DNA of 64,000 nt from Berkiella sp964606325 (GCA_964606325.1 CAZSGE010000011.1:1-64000), one strand, 5' to 3'; shown: positions 9,385 to 18,493, counted from the first letter of the stretch. A program made the numbers and translations. Notes: generated by a model from the sequence alone, not told the origin.

Positions 9385-11421
9385 TTAATCCCTTAATTCG
9401 GCACTAAATTCCGCTTTCAACCCTTGAACGACGGATTGAATGATCTCATCCACTTCCTTATCCACTAGAGTGCGTGATGCATGCTGTAAGATCAACCCCA
9501 TTGCGATACTTTTTCTTCCAGAATCAATGCCTTTTCCAGTGTAAACGTCAAAAATGCGTACATCGCGCACCATTTCACCAGCAGACTTTCTAACAAAATT
9601 TATCAAACTATCACTGGTAATACCAAGATCAACGATAACAGCAATGTCACGTCTGATCTCTGGGAAGCGTGACGGACGCTCAAAAACCGGCAACGGCTTA
9701 GATGTAAAGGCTGCGATATCTAATTCAAACAAATACACTTGGCCATCTAAAGAAAGCGCTTTGTGTAAGGAGGGATGTAATTTACCGATGATCCCAATGA
9801 CTTTGGATTGCCAAACAATATTGGCGCATTGCCCTGGATGGCACGCATCATGGGTTGTTGCTTGAAATGTTAAAGTTTCTTTGTAACCCAATAATTGCCA
9901 AAGGGATTCAACATGTTGCTTAAGATCATAAAAATCGGCTGCACGTTTTTTAGCATCCCAACTTTCGTTGGCCACATCGCCACAAAGCAAACCACCCATT
10001 TTACTGATTTGAGTTAATTTGCCATTCTCAGGTAAAAAGCATAAGCCAATTTCAAAACACTTCATGCGTTGTTGCTGACGGTTTTGATTATATTTTAAAG
10101 TGCTAATTAACCCTGGCCAAAGGCTTAGGCGCATTTCGCCCATATCGGCAGAAATGGGATTCACCAAAGGCAGCGCCGTGAGACGTGGAAAGAGTTGCTT
10201 TTGCAAAGCGCCATCCACAAAGCTGTAGGTAATCACTTCTTGATAGCCCATATCCACTAAAGCACGCTTCACGCGGGATACACTGACCTTTGCCTCAGAT
10301 TGGGGCAAAAATTGTGAACTGGTTTGCGGTAAATGATTTGGAATATTGTTATAGCCTATCATTCTGGCAATTTCTTCAATCAGATCAACTTCATTAGCAA
10401 TATCATAGCGATAGCTTTTAGGTTTAATAACGGCTGTCTCATTGGTTTCACTGACGAGCTCACAGCCAATTGAGCTGAGCATTTCTTTCACTTTACTTGG
10501 GGCAACATCAATTCCTAAAATTTGATTCAATCTGGCAAAACGTAAAGTGATATCGTTGAGCTTAGGCAAATGCTGCTCACTGGCGACTTCAATCAATGGC
10601 CCCACTTCACCGCCACAAATTTCTAAAATTAAAGCCGTAGCGCGCTCCATGGCCTCTTTTTGCAATTGCGAATCCACGCCCCGCTCAAAGCGAAATGAAG
10701 AATCTGTGTGTAATCCATATTGACGCGCCTTTCCAGCAATGAGGTGGGCCGTAAACAAAGCGCTTTCTAATAAAATGGATTGGGTGTTATCACTCACCCC
10801 GCTCTCAAAACCACCCATGATGCCAGCGATGGCTTGTGGGCCATTGCTATCGGCAATCACCAGCGTATTGTCTTTGAGCATTACTTCTTGTTCATCAAGG
10901 AGCTTAATTTTTTCTAATGCTTTAGCCATTCTCACCGACACAGGTCCTTTGAGTTTAGCTAAATCAAAAGCATGCATCGGTTGACCAAGTTCTATCATCA
11001 CATAATTTAAAACATCAACCACGGGATGAATTAAGCGAATATCGCTTTTTTCAAGGCGCGCTTGCATCCAAGCAGGTGTTGAAGCTTTGCGAATATTTTT
11101 AATAACACGCCCGATGTATCGTGGGCATTGTTCTTTAGCCTGTAAATCGATTTGAATCGACTCTTGCATGGTTTGTTTAACAGGGGTGATAGCAAGTTTT
11201 GTAATCGCAATTTGATTTAAAGCGCCAATTTCCCTTGCCACACCTTGAACGCTCAGACAATCTCCGCGATTAGGTGTTAAATCAATTTCAATTAAGGTAT
11301 CGTCTTTTTGCTTTTCAATGCTATCAATTTCTAAGCCAGCCATGGTGAGCTGTGCGCTTAATTCTTCTGTGTTTAATTTGGGGTTAACCCACTCACGTAA
11401 CCATTGTTCGCTGATTTTCAT
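9385..11421 (-). CDS. pheT: phenylalanyl-tRNA synthetase beta chain lacking the internal OB-fold domain
   Basis: A 678-residue PheT; bacterial PheT is usually about 790-800. The N-terminus MKISEQWLREWV and MAGLEIDSIE runs straight into IEIDLTPNRGDCLSVQGVARE. The roughly 115-residue tRNA_bind/EMAP-like domain normally between them (about residues 40-152) is absent, joined cleanly in frame. The B3/B4 editing region (CPRYIGR, ALFTAHLI, TDSSFRFERGVD), the B5 DNA-binding-like domain, the catalytic-like core and the C-terminal ferredoxin-like anticodon-binding domain (FERPSRFPEIRRD) all remain. It should form the alpha2-beta2 enzyme with PheS. It lies 2 bp after pheS. Confidence 0.95.
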   Translation of the reverse strand: MKISEQWLREWVNPKLNTEELSAQLTMAGLEIDSIEKQKDDTLIEIDLTPNRGDCLSVQGVAREIGALNQIAITKLAITPVKQTMQESIQIDLQAKEQCPRYIGRVIKNIRKASTPAWMQARLEKSDIRLIHPVVDVLNYVMIELGQPMHAFDLAKLKGPVSVRMAKALEKIKLLDEQEVMLKDNTLVIADSNGPQAIAGIMGGFESGVSDNTQSILLESALFTAHLIAGKARQYGLHTDSSFRFERGVDSQLQKEAMERATALILEICGGEVGPLIEVASEQHLPKLNDITLRFARLNQILGIDVAPSKVKEMLSSIGCELVSETNETAVIKPKSYRYDIANEVDLIEEIARMIGYNNIPNHLPQTSSQFLPQSEAKVSVSRVKRALVDMGYQEVITYSFVDGALQKQLFPRLTALPLVNPISADMGEMRLSLWPGLISTLKYNQNRQQQRMKCFEIGLCFLPENGKLTQISKMGGLLCGDVANESWDAKKRAADFYDLKQHVESLWQLLGYKETLTFQATTHDACHPGQCANIVWQSKVIGIIGKLHPSLHKALSLDGQVYLFELDIAAFTSKPLPVFERPSRFPEIRRDIAVIVDLGITSDSLINFVRKSAGEMVRDVRIFDVYTGKGIDSGRKSIAMGLILQHASRTLVDKEVDEIIQSVVQGLKAEFSAELRD

Positions 11422-11423
11422 TA

Positions 11424-12446
11424 TTATGCTCCGTTAAATTGCTTAAGGATCCTTGAATCGTTTTCAAAGAAAGCCCTTAAGTCATCGACTTCATAACGAA
11501 GCATGGCAAGGCGCTCTATCCCCATACCAAAGGCAAAACCGGTGTAACGTTCTGAATCAATACCACCATATTCCAATACCTTGGGGTGGACCATACCGCA
11601 ACCCAATACTTCTAACCAACCTGAATTTTTACAAATTCGGCATCCCTTACCTTGGCACTTTACGCAGCTTACATCGACTTCTGCAGATGGCTCGGTAAAA
11701 GGAAAATAGGATGGACGAAAACGCGTTTTCACATCGCTTTCGAAAAAGGCAGATAAAAACGCCGCAAGCGTGCCTTTGAGATCAGCAAATGAAATATGCT
11801 CATCAATTAACAACCCTTCCACCTGATGGAACATCGGCGTGTGCGTTACATCGGAATCACAACGATAGACTCGCCCTGGTGCGATAACTTTTAATGGTGG
11901 CTTACGTTTTTCCATTGCTCGGATTTGAACTGGTGAGGTATGTGTGCGTAACAAAGTTCCATCACTAAAATAAAAGGTGTCATGCATCGCGCGTGCAGGG
12001 TGGTGTGAAGGAATATTGAGTGCTTCAAAATTGTAATATTCTGATTCTACTTCTGGGCCTTCTTCTACCCAAAATCCTAATGAAGCAAATAAATTACAAA
12101 TTCTTTCCATGGTGATGGTAATAGGATGTAAGCCACCGGCTTCAATATTACGCCCAGGCAGGGTAACATCTATTTTTTCGCTTTCTAATTGCTTATCGAT
12201 ATCTTTTTGAGCCATTCGCTCTTTATAGTCTTTTAACTGCTCATCGATAGCATCTTTGATTTTGTTAATATTTTGACCAAATTCTTTACGATTTTCTGGC
12301 GCTATATCTTTTAAGCCTTTTAATTGTTCTGTCACAAGACCTTGTTTGCCAAGATACTTGACGCGCACCTTTTCTACGTCTGCACTATCAATTGCAGCTT
12401 CTAAATCTTTCTTTGCTCGGTTGATTAAATCGTCCAGATTGTCCAT
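11424..12446 (-). CDS. pheS: phenylalanyl-tRNA synthetase alpha chain
   Basis: A 340-residue protein with the typical PheS layout: an N-terminal coiled coil (residues about 1-90) that binds tRNA, then the class II catalytic domain. Visible motifs include the motif 1 region GFWVEEGPEVESEYYNFEALNIP, motif 2 (RTHTSPVQIRAME) and motif 3 (GFAFGMGIERLAMLRY). It charges tRNA-Phe together with PheT. GGTGG lies 6-7 bases before the ATG. A terminator-like hairpin sits between rplT and this start, so expression is probably attenuated. Confidence 0.97.
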   Translation of the reverse strand: MDNLDDLINRAKKDLEAAIDSADVEKVRVKYLGKQGLVTEQLKGLKDIAPENRKEFGQNINKIKDAIDEQLKDYKERMAQKDIDKQLESEKIDVTLPGRNIEAGGLHPITITMERICNLFASLGFWVEEGPEVESEYYNFEALNIPSHHPARAMHDTFYFSDGTLLRTHTSPVQIRAMEKRKPPLKVIAPGRVYRCDSDVTHTPMFHQVEGLLIDEHISFADLKGTLAAFLSAFFESDVKTRFRPSYFPFTEPSAEVDVSCVKCQGKGCRICKNSGWLEVLGCGMVHPKVLEYGGIDSERYTGFAFGMGIERLAMLRYEVDDLRAFFENDSRILKQFNGA

Positions 12447-12457
12447 TTTTCCACCAT

Positions 12458-12484
12458 AAAAAAAGGGAAGATGTTCTTCCCTTT
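12458..12484 (-). terminator. intrinsic terminator or attenuator before pheS
   Basis: On the minus strand AAAGGGAAGA-ACA-TCTTCCCTTT is a perfect 10-bp stem with a 3-base loop, followed by a U-run, ending about 11 bases before the pheS start. In E. coli the pheST operon has an attenuator at the same place, translated through the Phe-rich pheM leader. Here the short upstream frame (about 13 codons) has only one Phe codon, so control by Phe-tRNA stalling is not evident. Confidence 0.8.
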
Positions 12485-12504
12485 GTTTTAAATCAAGATC
12501 GTAG

Positions 12505-12527
12505 GGTGGGCAAAGAGCGTGCCCACC
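12505..12527. repeat. short palindrome between rplT and pheS
   Basis: GGTGGGCA and TGCCCACC form an 8-bp perfect stem with a 7-base loop, immediately upstream of the attenuator hairpin on the transcribed strand. It resembles dispersed GTAGGGTGGGCA intergenic palindromes. It could compete with the terminator stem only indirectly, since the two stems share no bases. Confidence 0.6.
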
Positions 12528-12536
12528 ATCACAAGA

Positions 12537-12896
12537 TTAGGCTGCCAATGCACCCTTAGCTTGTTCTGCAATTTTCGCAAATGCAGCTTTATCAAACACC
12601 GCCAATTCAGCGAGCATTTTTCTATCAATTTCAATTTTAGCTGCGTTGAGTCCCGCAATTAAACGGCTATAGGAAAGGCCGCATTCACGGGCACCGGCGT
12701 TAATACGCACAATCCACAATGAACGAAACTGACGTTTCTTTTGTTTTCTATCTCTGTAAGCATATTGGCCTGCTTTTAACACTGCTTGGTTAGCAGTTTT
12801 AATGCAGCGACTTCTTGCGCCGTAATAACCTTTTGCTTGTTTTAAAATTTTCTTATGACGTTTTTTTGAAGCAACGCCACGTTTAACTCTTGCCAT
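12537..12896 (-). CDS. rplT: 50S ribosomal protein L20
   Basis: A 119-residue protein opening MARVKRGVASKKRHKKILKQAKGYYGARSR, the basic extended N-terminal arm of L20, followed by the globular domain (LWIVRINAGARECGLSYSRLIAGL). It binds 23S rRNA early in large-subunit assembly. In E. coli L20 also represses translation of the rpmI-rplT transcript. The ATG has GAGGAG upstream. It follows rpmI by 47 bp in the same operon. Confidence 0.97.
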   Translation of the reverse strand: MARVKRGVASKKRHKKILKQAKGYYGARSRCIKTANQAVLKAGQYAYRDRKQKKRQFRSLWIVRINAGARECGLSYSRLIAGLNAAKIEIDRKMLAELAVFDKAAFAKIAEQAKGALAA

Positions 12897-12943
12897 CTCA
12901 ATCTCCTCAAAACTTATTCAATCTAATTATAAAAGTGCGTTAC

Positions 12944-13162
12944 TTAATCATAAGGCAACATGCGAAGAACCATTTTGGCATCGCTGTCACACATGACGCC
13001 GTTTCTTCTGGATTGACGCACTTGTTTAGTGGATTGTTTGGTTTTGATGTGATTACGATTCGCACGACGAAAACGAACCTTGCCGGTTCCCGTCACTTTA
13101 AACCGCTTTGCAGCACCACGGTTGGATTTTAATTTAATTTTGGCTTTGGCTTTTCTGGCCAT
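12944..13162 (-). CDS. rpmI: 50S ribosomal protein L35
   Basis: A 72-residue, very basic protein. It has KIKLKSNRGAAKRFKVTGTGKVRFRRANRNH, the diagnostic KSxxGAAKRFKxTGxGK signature of L35. It is slightly longer than the usual 64-65 residues because of a C-terminal extension ending in MLRMLPYD-like sequence (LRMLPYD is the usual L35 end). It sits between infC and rplT, the standard order. Confidence 0.95.
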   Translation of the reverse strand: MARKAKAKIKLKSNRGAAKRFKVTGTGKVRFRRANRNHIKTKQSTKQVRQSRRNGVMCDSDAKMVLRMLPYD

Positions 13163-13190
13163 AACAAACTCCGCATTTAATTTTAATGGT

Positions 13191-13733
13191 TTATTTTTTA
13201 GGAGATATAACCATGACCAATTGTCGACCTTCTAGTTTGGGTTCTTGATCTACAATACCCGCGCCATCCATATCGATTTTAATTCGTTCAAGGAGCTTCA
13301 TACCCAACTCTTTATGGGTAATTTCACGACCTTTGAAACGAATGGTCACTTTTACTTTATCTCCGCGTTCTAAGAAGGCGATAAGGTTGCGTAGTTTTAC
13401 CTTATAATCTCCATCGTCCGTTACAGGACGTAGCTTTATTTCTTTGAGTTTTTGGATCTTTTGCTTCTTCTTCGTTTTCTTTTCATCAAACTGGAACTTG
13501 CCAAAGTCCATCACTCTTACAACGGGCGGATCAGCATTGGGTGATACTTCAACCAAATCTAACCCCATTATTTCGGCTTTACGCTGTGCCTCCCGTTTAG
13601 TCATGATACCCGTATGAGTACCAGGTCCTAGCGTGCCACTACCTTCCATCGTGCCGTCTGGATCAACCAAACGAACATTCTGCGCGGTAATTGCATCGTT
13701 TACACGAACACGCGATTTCTTAGTTATATTAAT
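13191..13733 (-). CDS. infC: translation initiation factor IF-3, AUU start
   Basis: IF-3 of 180 residues with both domains: the N-terminal half (RVNDAITAQNVRLVDPDG, EVSPNADPPVVRVMDFGKF) and the C-terminal half (EIKLRPVTDDGDYKVKLRN, FKGREITHKELGMKLLERI). The open frame could begin at TTG 13760, inside thrS. I chose the ATT at 13733-13731 because GGGAGG (13744-13739) lies 5 bases before it, just after the thrS stop. AUU starts let IF-3 repress its own translation, as in E. coli, because IF-3 rejects non-canonical start codons. Downstream of thrS in the same operon. Confidence 0.93.
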   Translation of the reverse strand: MNITKKSRVRVNDAITAQNVRLVDPDGTMEGSGTLGPGTHTGIMTKREAQRKAEIMGLDLVEVSPNADPPVVRVMDFGKFQFDEKKTKKKQKIQKLKEIKLRPVTDDGDYKVKLRNLIAFLERGDKVKVTIRFKGREITHKELGMKLLERIKIDMDGAGIVDQEPKLEGRQLVMVISPKK

Positions 13734-13746
13734 AAATTCCTCCCTT

Positions 13747-15687
13747 TTAGTCTTGGCCAATTAATTCTGGCTTTCGACTTTCTGCTTTATTATCGCACTC
13801 AGACTTAAGTTTATTTTCAAACTCATTTAGAGTCATACTTCCTAAATCTTCACCAGAACGTGTTCTTACAGTTACAGTTTGTTGGGCAACTTCTTTATCC
13901 CCAACGACCAAAAGGTAAGGTACACGTTGAATAGTGTGCTCGCGAATTTTAAACCCTATTTTCTCGTTTCTCAAGTCAGTAACAGCCCTAAACCCCTTTG
14001 TTTTTAATGATGAGCAAAGTTTTTCTGCATATTGGGCCTGGGATTGGGTAATATTCAGTATTGCGACTTGAATTGGCGCCAGCCAAGTTGGGAAATTGCC
14101 TGCATGCTCTTCAATCATAATACCGATAAAACGCTCAAGAGATCCGAGGATGGCACGATGAAGCATAACCGGGGTTTGCCTTGAACCATCTTCAGCTACG
14201 TACTCAGCTCCCAACCTTGAAGGCATCGAAAAATCGATTTGCATAGTTCCGCACTGCCAAATCCGACCCATACAATCTTTAAGCGAGAATTCTATCTTTG
14301 GACCATAAAAAGCACCTTCGCCTGGCAAGTGCTCCCAGGTGATATTTTTGGAATTAAGCGCATCAGCGAGACCTTTCTCGGCTTTATCCCAAATTTCATC
14401 TGAGCCAACCCGCTTTTCAGGGCGGGTTGAAAGCTTGATTAAAATATCGCTATAACCAAAATCTTTATAAACTTCAAAAAGCAGATCAATAAATTGAGAA
14501 ACTTCTTCTTGGATTTGATCTTCCGTGCAGAAAATATGGGCATCATCTTGCACAAAATTACGGGTACGCATAATGCCATGTAAGGCGCCGCTTGGCTCAT
14601 TACGATGACAAGATCCAAACTCAGCTAATCGAATCGGCAAATCACGATAACTTTTAATCCCTTGATTAAAAATCTGCACATGGCATGGACAGTTCATGGG
14701 TTTTACGGCATAGACTCTTTCATCACTTTCTACCGTAAACATATTGGCATGAAACATTTCCCAATGGCCTGAACGCTCCCACAAACTTCTATCGACGACT
14801 TGGGGCGTATTCACTTCTTGATAATCATGTTTACCAAGTTGATTACGAACATATTTCACGATTTGTTGATAAATGGTCCAACCTTTGGGATGCCAAAACA
14901 CCATACCTGGTGCTTCTTCTTGCATATGAAATAAATCATATTTTTTCGCTAATTTACGATGATCGCGCTTTTCAGCCTCTTCTAATCTAAAGAGATACGC
15001 ATCGAGCTCTTTTTTATTTGTCCAGGCAGTGCCATAAATCCGCTGCAGCATTTCATTTTTAGAATCACCGCGCCAATAAGCACCTGCAACTTTAAGCAAT
15101 TTAAAAGATTTAATCTTTCCTGTGCTGGGTAAATGCGGCCCGCGACACAAATCGATAAAATCACCTTGTTGATAAAAAGTTAAGTTCTCACCTGCTGGGA
15201 TATCTTTAATAATTTGCACTTTATAGTGCTCACCCATCGCTTTAAATTTTTCGATGGCATCTTCACGAGAGATAAGATGACGTGAAACTTTAAGATCAGC
15301 CTTGGCAATTTCTGTCATTTTCTCTTCAAACAGCGCTAAATCTTCTGGCGTGAATGGTCGTCCAAAAGCAATATCATAATAAAAGCCATCTTCAATCACA
15401 GGACCAATTGTTATTTGTGCTTGCGGATAAACCGACTTAATGGCATGCGCCAAAAGATGAGCGCAAGAATGGCGAATGATTTCTAAGCCTTCTTTGTCTT
15501 TTTCAGTGATAATTGAAAGTTGGCTATCTTTCTCTATCATGTAGGACGTGTCGACCTGCTTGCCATCAACGAAGCCAGCAAGGGCGGCATTGGCTAGCCC
15601 TTTGCCAATACTTAAAGCAACGTCAAAAACACTAACAGGATTTTCAAATGATTTCTGAGAGCCATCAGGCAAGGTAACAATTGGCAT
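13747..15687 (-). CDS. thrS: threonyl-tRNA synthetase
   Basis: A 646-residue full-length class II synthetase. The domains in order are TGS (1-60), the editing domain with HSCAHLLAHAIKSVYP (HxxxH zinc/editing motif near residue 73), the catalytic core (PMNCPCHVQIF with the zinc Cys, CHRNEPSGALHGIMRTRNF motif 2, MLHRAILGSLERFIGIMIE motif 3) and the C-terminal anticodon domain (VAILNITQSQ to VVGDKE). AAAGGG precedes the ATG. It is the first gene of the translation operon. I see no E. coli-type anticodon-like operator in the 138-bp leader. Confidence 0.97.
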   Translation of the reverse strand: MPIVTLPDGSQKSFENPVSVFDVALSIGKGLANAALAGFVDGKQVDTSYMIEKDSQLSIITEKDKEGLEIIRHSCAHLLAHAIKSVYPQAQITIGPVIEDGFYYDIAFGRPFTPEDLALFEEKMTEIAKADLKVSRHLISREDAIEKFKAMGEHYKVQIIKDIPAGENLTFYQQGDFIDLCRGPHLPSTGKIKSFKLLKVAGAYWRGDSKNEMLQRIYGTAWTNKKELDAYLFRLEEAEKRDHRKLAKKYDLFHMQEEAPGMVFWHPKGWTIYQQIVKYVRNQLGKHDYQEVNTPQVVDRSLWERSGHWEMFHANMFTVESDERVYAVKPMNCPCHVQIFNQGIKSYRDLPIRLAEFGSCHRNEPSGALHGIMRTRNFVQDDAHIFCTEDQIQEEVSQFIDLLFEVYKDFGYSDILIKLSTRPEKRVGSDEIWDKAEKGLADALNSKNITWEHLPGEGAFYGPKIEFSLKDCMGRIWQCGTMQIDFSMPSRLGAEYVAEDGSRQTPVMLHRAILGSLERFIGIMIEEHAGNFPTWLAPIQVAILNITQSQAQYAEKLCSSLKTKGFRAVTDLRNEKIGFKIREHTIQRVPYLLVVGDKEVAQQTVTVRTRSGEDLGSMTLNEFENKLKSECDNKAESRKPELIGQD

Positions 15688-15825
15688 AACACCCTTTCTT
15701 CTTAAAAATTCAACATAAAGATTATCAACATATTATGACGAATAGGATACGAGAAAATAAGACACATGACAAAGTGAGTGTACTTTTTAAAGAAAAAAAA
15801 GTAAGTTGGCAGGCTGTGATTTTGA

Positions 15826-16671
15826 TTACGCTTTTAGTTTATTGACGAGGGTATGAAACAAACGATGCTGCTTTGATTTATGCGCTAAAAATTCCCATGT
15901 AGCATAGTGATATTGTAGGGTATTGGATTGATTTGTGATTTTAAGGTACTCCTGCGCTAGCGCCAGATAAAACCCAAACCTAAGCTGAGCTGGAATAGCT
16001 ATGCGATGTGTCGACCAGGATTCGAACCATTTCGCCATAGCATCAATAGTCTCAAAAGGCACCATTGTTTGTTTAGCTTCAAAATAGTTCAATTCAAAAC
16101 CAAGCTTTCTCAGTAATTGCTGATAGGCTTCTTGATGCATGTCAAAATACAAAGGTGGGCTAAATTTTTCAAAACAAGATTGCCATTCTTCTTTATTAAC
16201 AACGGCCATTAACGCTTCATTGATTGGTTCAACATCACGCATAGGAATCATCACAACAAGTAAAGCACCGTCATTTGAAAGATGATTATACATTCTGGCT
16301 AAAGCGGCTTCTTGATTAATAACCCAATGCATTGCACTAAAAGAAGTGATCAGTTGAAACTTTTCAGGAAAAGAAAAATTTAAAACATTTTTATATTCAA
16401 AAGATACATTTTTAACATTCATATAGGCCTGCTGTGCAAAGTCAATCATGTTTTTAGCAGGATCTATCCCTATGACTCTTCCTTTTGACACCTTTTTTGC
16501 AAGTTGCGCTGTAATATTACCTGGGCCACAGCCAACATCTAAAATAAGCTCATTTCCTTTAAAATTGTATTTTTTTAAGGCACGGTATGCTAATTGAAAT
16601 TGTGGATCTGCTTTTTCAAGATATAACTTGGCATCCCAAAAATTGATATTTCTCTGAAGATTTTCCGACAT
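15826..16671 (-). CDS. SAM-dependent methyltransferase, paralog 1
   Basis: A 281-residue class I methyltransferase. The start at ATG 16671 (MSENLQRNINFWD) is chosen because it aligns with the paralog at 17528-18334; the alternative GTG at 16701 adds 10 residues. The SAM-binding motif ILDVGCGPGNITAQLA is at about residues 42-57, with VIGIDPAKNMIDFA as motif II and ITSFSAMHWV after motif III. The layout resembles the trans-aconitate methyltransferase/BioC type. The substrate is unknown. It is divergent from the oxygenase gene at 16757. Confidence 0.8.
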   Translation of the reverse strand: MSENLQRNINFWDAKLYLEKADPQFQLAYRALKKYNFKGNELILDVGCGPGNITAQLAKKVSKGRVIGIDPAKNMIDFAQQAYMNVKNVSFEYKNVLNFSFPEKFQLITSFSAMHWVINQEAALARMYNHLSNDGALLVVMIPMRDVEPINEALMAVVNKEEWQSCFEKFSPPLYFDMHQEAYQQLLRKLGFELNYFEAKQTMVPFETIDAMAKWFESWSTHRIAIPAQLRFGFYLALAQEYLKITNQSNTLQYHYATWEFLAHKSKQHRLFHTLVNKLKA

Positions 16672-16756
16672 AGGTTTCTTAAATAGGAAGTTCAGGGACA
16701 CTATAACTATAATATAGTATTGAAGGAATGACGATTGCCGGGTAGGAAAATATACA

Positions 16757-17515
16757 GTGCCGTTTAAAAATCCTTTATCTAGGTTTATAGAAAGAATAAG
16801 AGAAAGCCAATATGGCTATGAGCTAGATAAAATAGCCAAAACCCATCCGGTGGCACCAGAAATTTCGTATCCCTGTTACAAATCAATGGATAAATTCATT
16901 GATGTAGAGCAGCTCAAAGCTTTAGATCCCCTCTTAACAGAATATATTAATACTAACCTTGTCACAAAAGAGGGCGTAGAATTTCCCACAGGCCCCATTA
17001 CCTTAAAATTTTGGCAACCTAAAACTACTGCTGCGCATTTTATTTTTATCACTGAACCGATTGGTGAGTATGATTATTTTAATATTGATAATCCCAGCAT
17101 GTGGAAGCCTTCAATACATGCACAGCAACTCCCTGCTCTCATGGCATTTATCAAAACGTTACCATTTAAACAAACGGCCAGAATCATGATAATTTATGAT
17201 ACAGGAGGACATATTGTCACTCCACATCGCGATCATATGCGTGCGGATATTTGTCATGAGTTTATATGGTTTAGAACAAATTTTAATAAAAAATTTTATA
17301 TGCTTCGAGATAAAAAAGAATTGGCCATCACAAGTTATAGCGCCTGGTTTGATACGGTTAACCAATTTCACGGCGCTCATGCGGCAACAGGACTTAACTT
17401 CAGCTTTCGAGTAGATGGGATATTCAACGATGAATTTCGAAAACTAATACCCACTCCACCTATTAATCCTGCATCAACAGCAGCTTATTGGGCTAGTATT
17501 GAAAAAAACAAATAA
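16757..17515 (+). CDS. putative 2OG-Fe(II)/aspartyl hydroxylase-type oxygenase
   Basis: A 252-residue protein starting at GTG, with GGTAGGAAAA upstream. The iron-binding facial triad of the cupin oxygenases seems present: TPHRDH gives His157-x-Asp159, and NQFHGAH gives a distal His205 or His208. It is followed by FSFRVDG with Arg218 as the likely 2-oxoglutarate anchor. The surrounding pattern resembles aspartyl/asparaginyl beta-hydroxylase-like proteins. It is flanked by two paralogous methyltransferases on the other strand, suggesting a small modification cassette; the substrate is unknown. Confidence 0.6.
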   Translation: MPFKNPLSRFIERIRESQYGYELDKIAKTHPVAPEISYPCYKSMDKFIDVEQLKALDPLLTEYINTNLVTKEGVEFPTGPITLKFWQPKTTAAHFIFITEPIGEYDYFNIDNPSMWKPSIHAQQLPALMAFIKTLPFKQTARIMIIYDTGGHIVTPHRDHMRADICHEFIWFRTNFNKKFYMLRDKKELAITSYSAWFDTVNQFHGAHAATGLNFSFRVDGIFNDEFRKLIPTPPINPASTAAYWASIEKNK

Positions 17516-17527
17516 AACATTTGGTCG

Positions 17528-18334
17528 TTATTTTTTAGCCATAAAATTCCAAGTCATATATCGCAAAGTAATCTTGTTATCAGATTGACCTGTACTTTGA
17601 AGATATCTACTGACTATCTCCATAAAAAAGGCATTTCTTTTATCTTCCGGAATGGCATGGCGATGCGCCATCCAAGATTCAAACCACTGCGCAAGCGCTA
17701 CTTTGCTCGAAAAGGGATATTCAAAACAAGTTTCTTCAAAAAACTCTAATTTAAAACCAACATAAACAAGAACTTCTTTGTAATCTTCAATATTTACATC
17801 AAATAAAAAATCAGGCGGCGCAAAGTCTGCAAAATAAGGTTTCCATTGGGGCTCATTCATGATGTCTACAACAGCTATATTGGCTAACTCTTTTGGGCTA
17901 GATGGACGCATCAATGAAACCAGCAAGCAACCACTATTCGTGAGGCATGACAATATTTTTGGCAATACATCCAGCGGATCAACTATCCATTGAAAAGTAT
18001 TAAATGAGGTTATAAGATCGTACTTTTTATTCAACGATAAATGATTAACATCTTGCAGTTCAAAAGAGAGATTAGGTTCAGCTTCATAAGCAAGATTTGC
18101 AAAATCAATCATATTTTTAGAATAATCTATACCATGTACATTTCCTTTAGGTACTTTCTTAGCAATCATTGCCGTTATATTACCAGGCCCACAACCAATA
18201 TCGAGTATGTTCTCATTCCCTTTGAAAGTATATCTTTTTAAAATAGCCAAGGCCGCCTGCAATTGCGGTTGGGCCCGTTCGATGTAAATTTTCGGATCCC
18301 AAAAATTGATGTTTTTATAGAGATTGTCAGCCAT
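17528..18334 (-). CDS. SAM-dependent methyltransferase, paralog 2
   Basis: A 268-residue class I methyltransferase, clearly paralogous to the one at 15826-16671: NINFWDPKIYIE versus NINFWDAKLYLE, then ENILDIGCGPGNITAMIAKKVPKG, VHGIDYSKNMIDFA, LITSFNTFQWI, and a shared C-terminal WFESWMAHRHAIP. The ATG at 18334 has GGA 6-9 bases upstream; the TTG at 18352 is less likely. The substrate is unknown. It converges with the oxygenase gene, ending 12 bp after it. Confidence 0.8.
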   Translation of the reverse strand: MADNLYKNINFWDPKIYIERAQPQLQAALAILKRYTFKGNENILDIGCGPGNITAMIAKKVPKGNVHGIDYSKNMIDFANLAYEAEPNLSFELQDVNHLSLNKKYDLITSFNTFQWIVDPLDVLPKILSCLTNSGCLLVSLMRPSSPKELANIAVVDIMNEPQWKPYFADFAPPDFLFDVNIEDYKEVLVYVGFKLEFFEETCFEYPFSSKVALAQWFESWMAHRHAIPEDKRNAFFMEIVSRYLQSTGQSDNKITLRYMTWNFMAKK

Positions 18335-18493
18335 ATTAATCCAACTATTCAATCAATCAAGAGGTACTGCATAAATCATCAGAGCAATTTATGTACTTTA
18401 TCTTAAGAATAGTTGATAAGCATGTTCCAAGCTTACCCATAACCCCTCTTTTTGGTTTATGATTTTTACATTACAAACCAATAAATTGAAACA

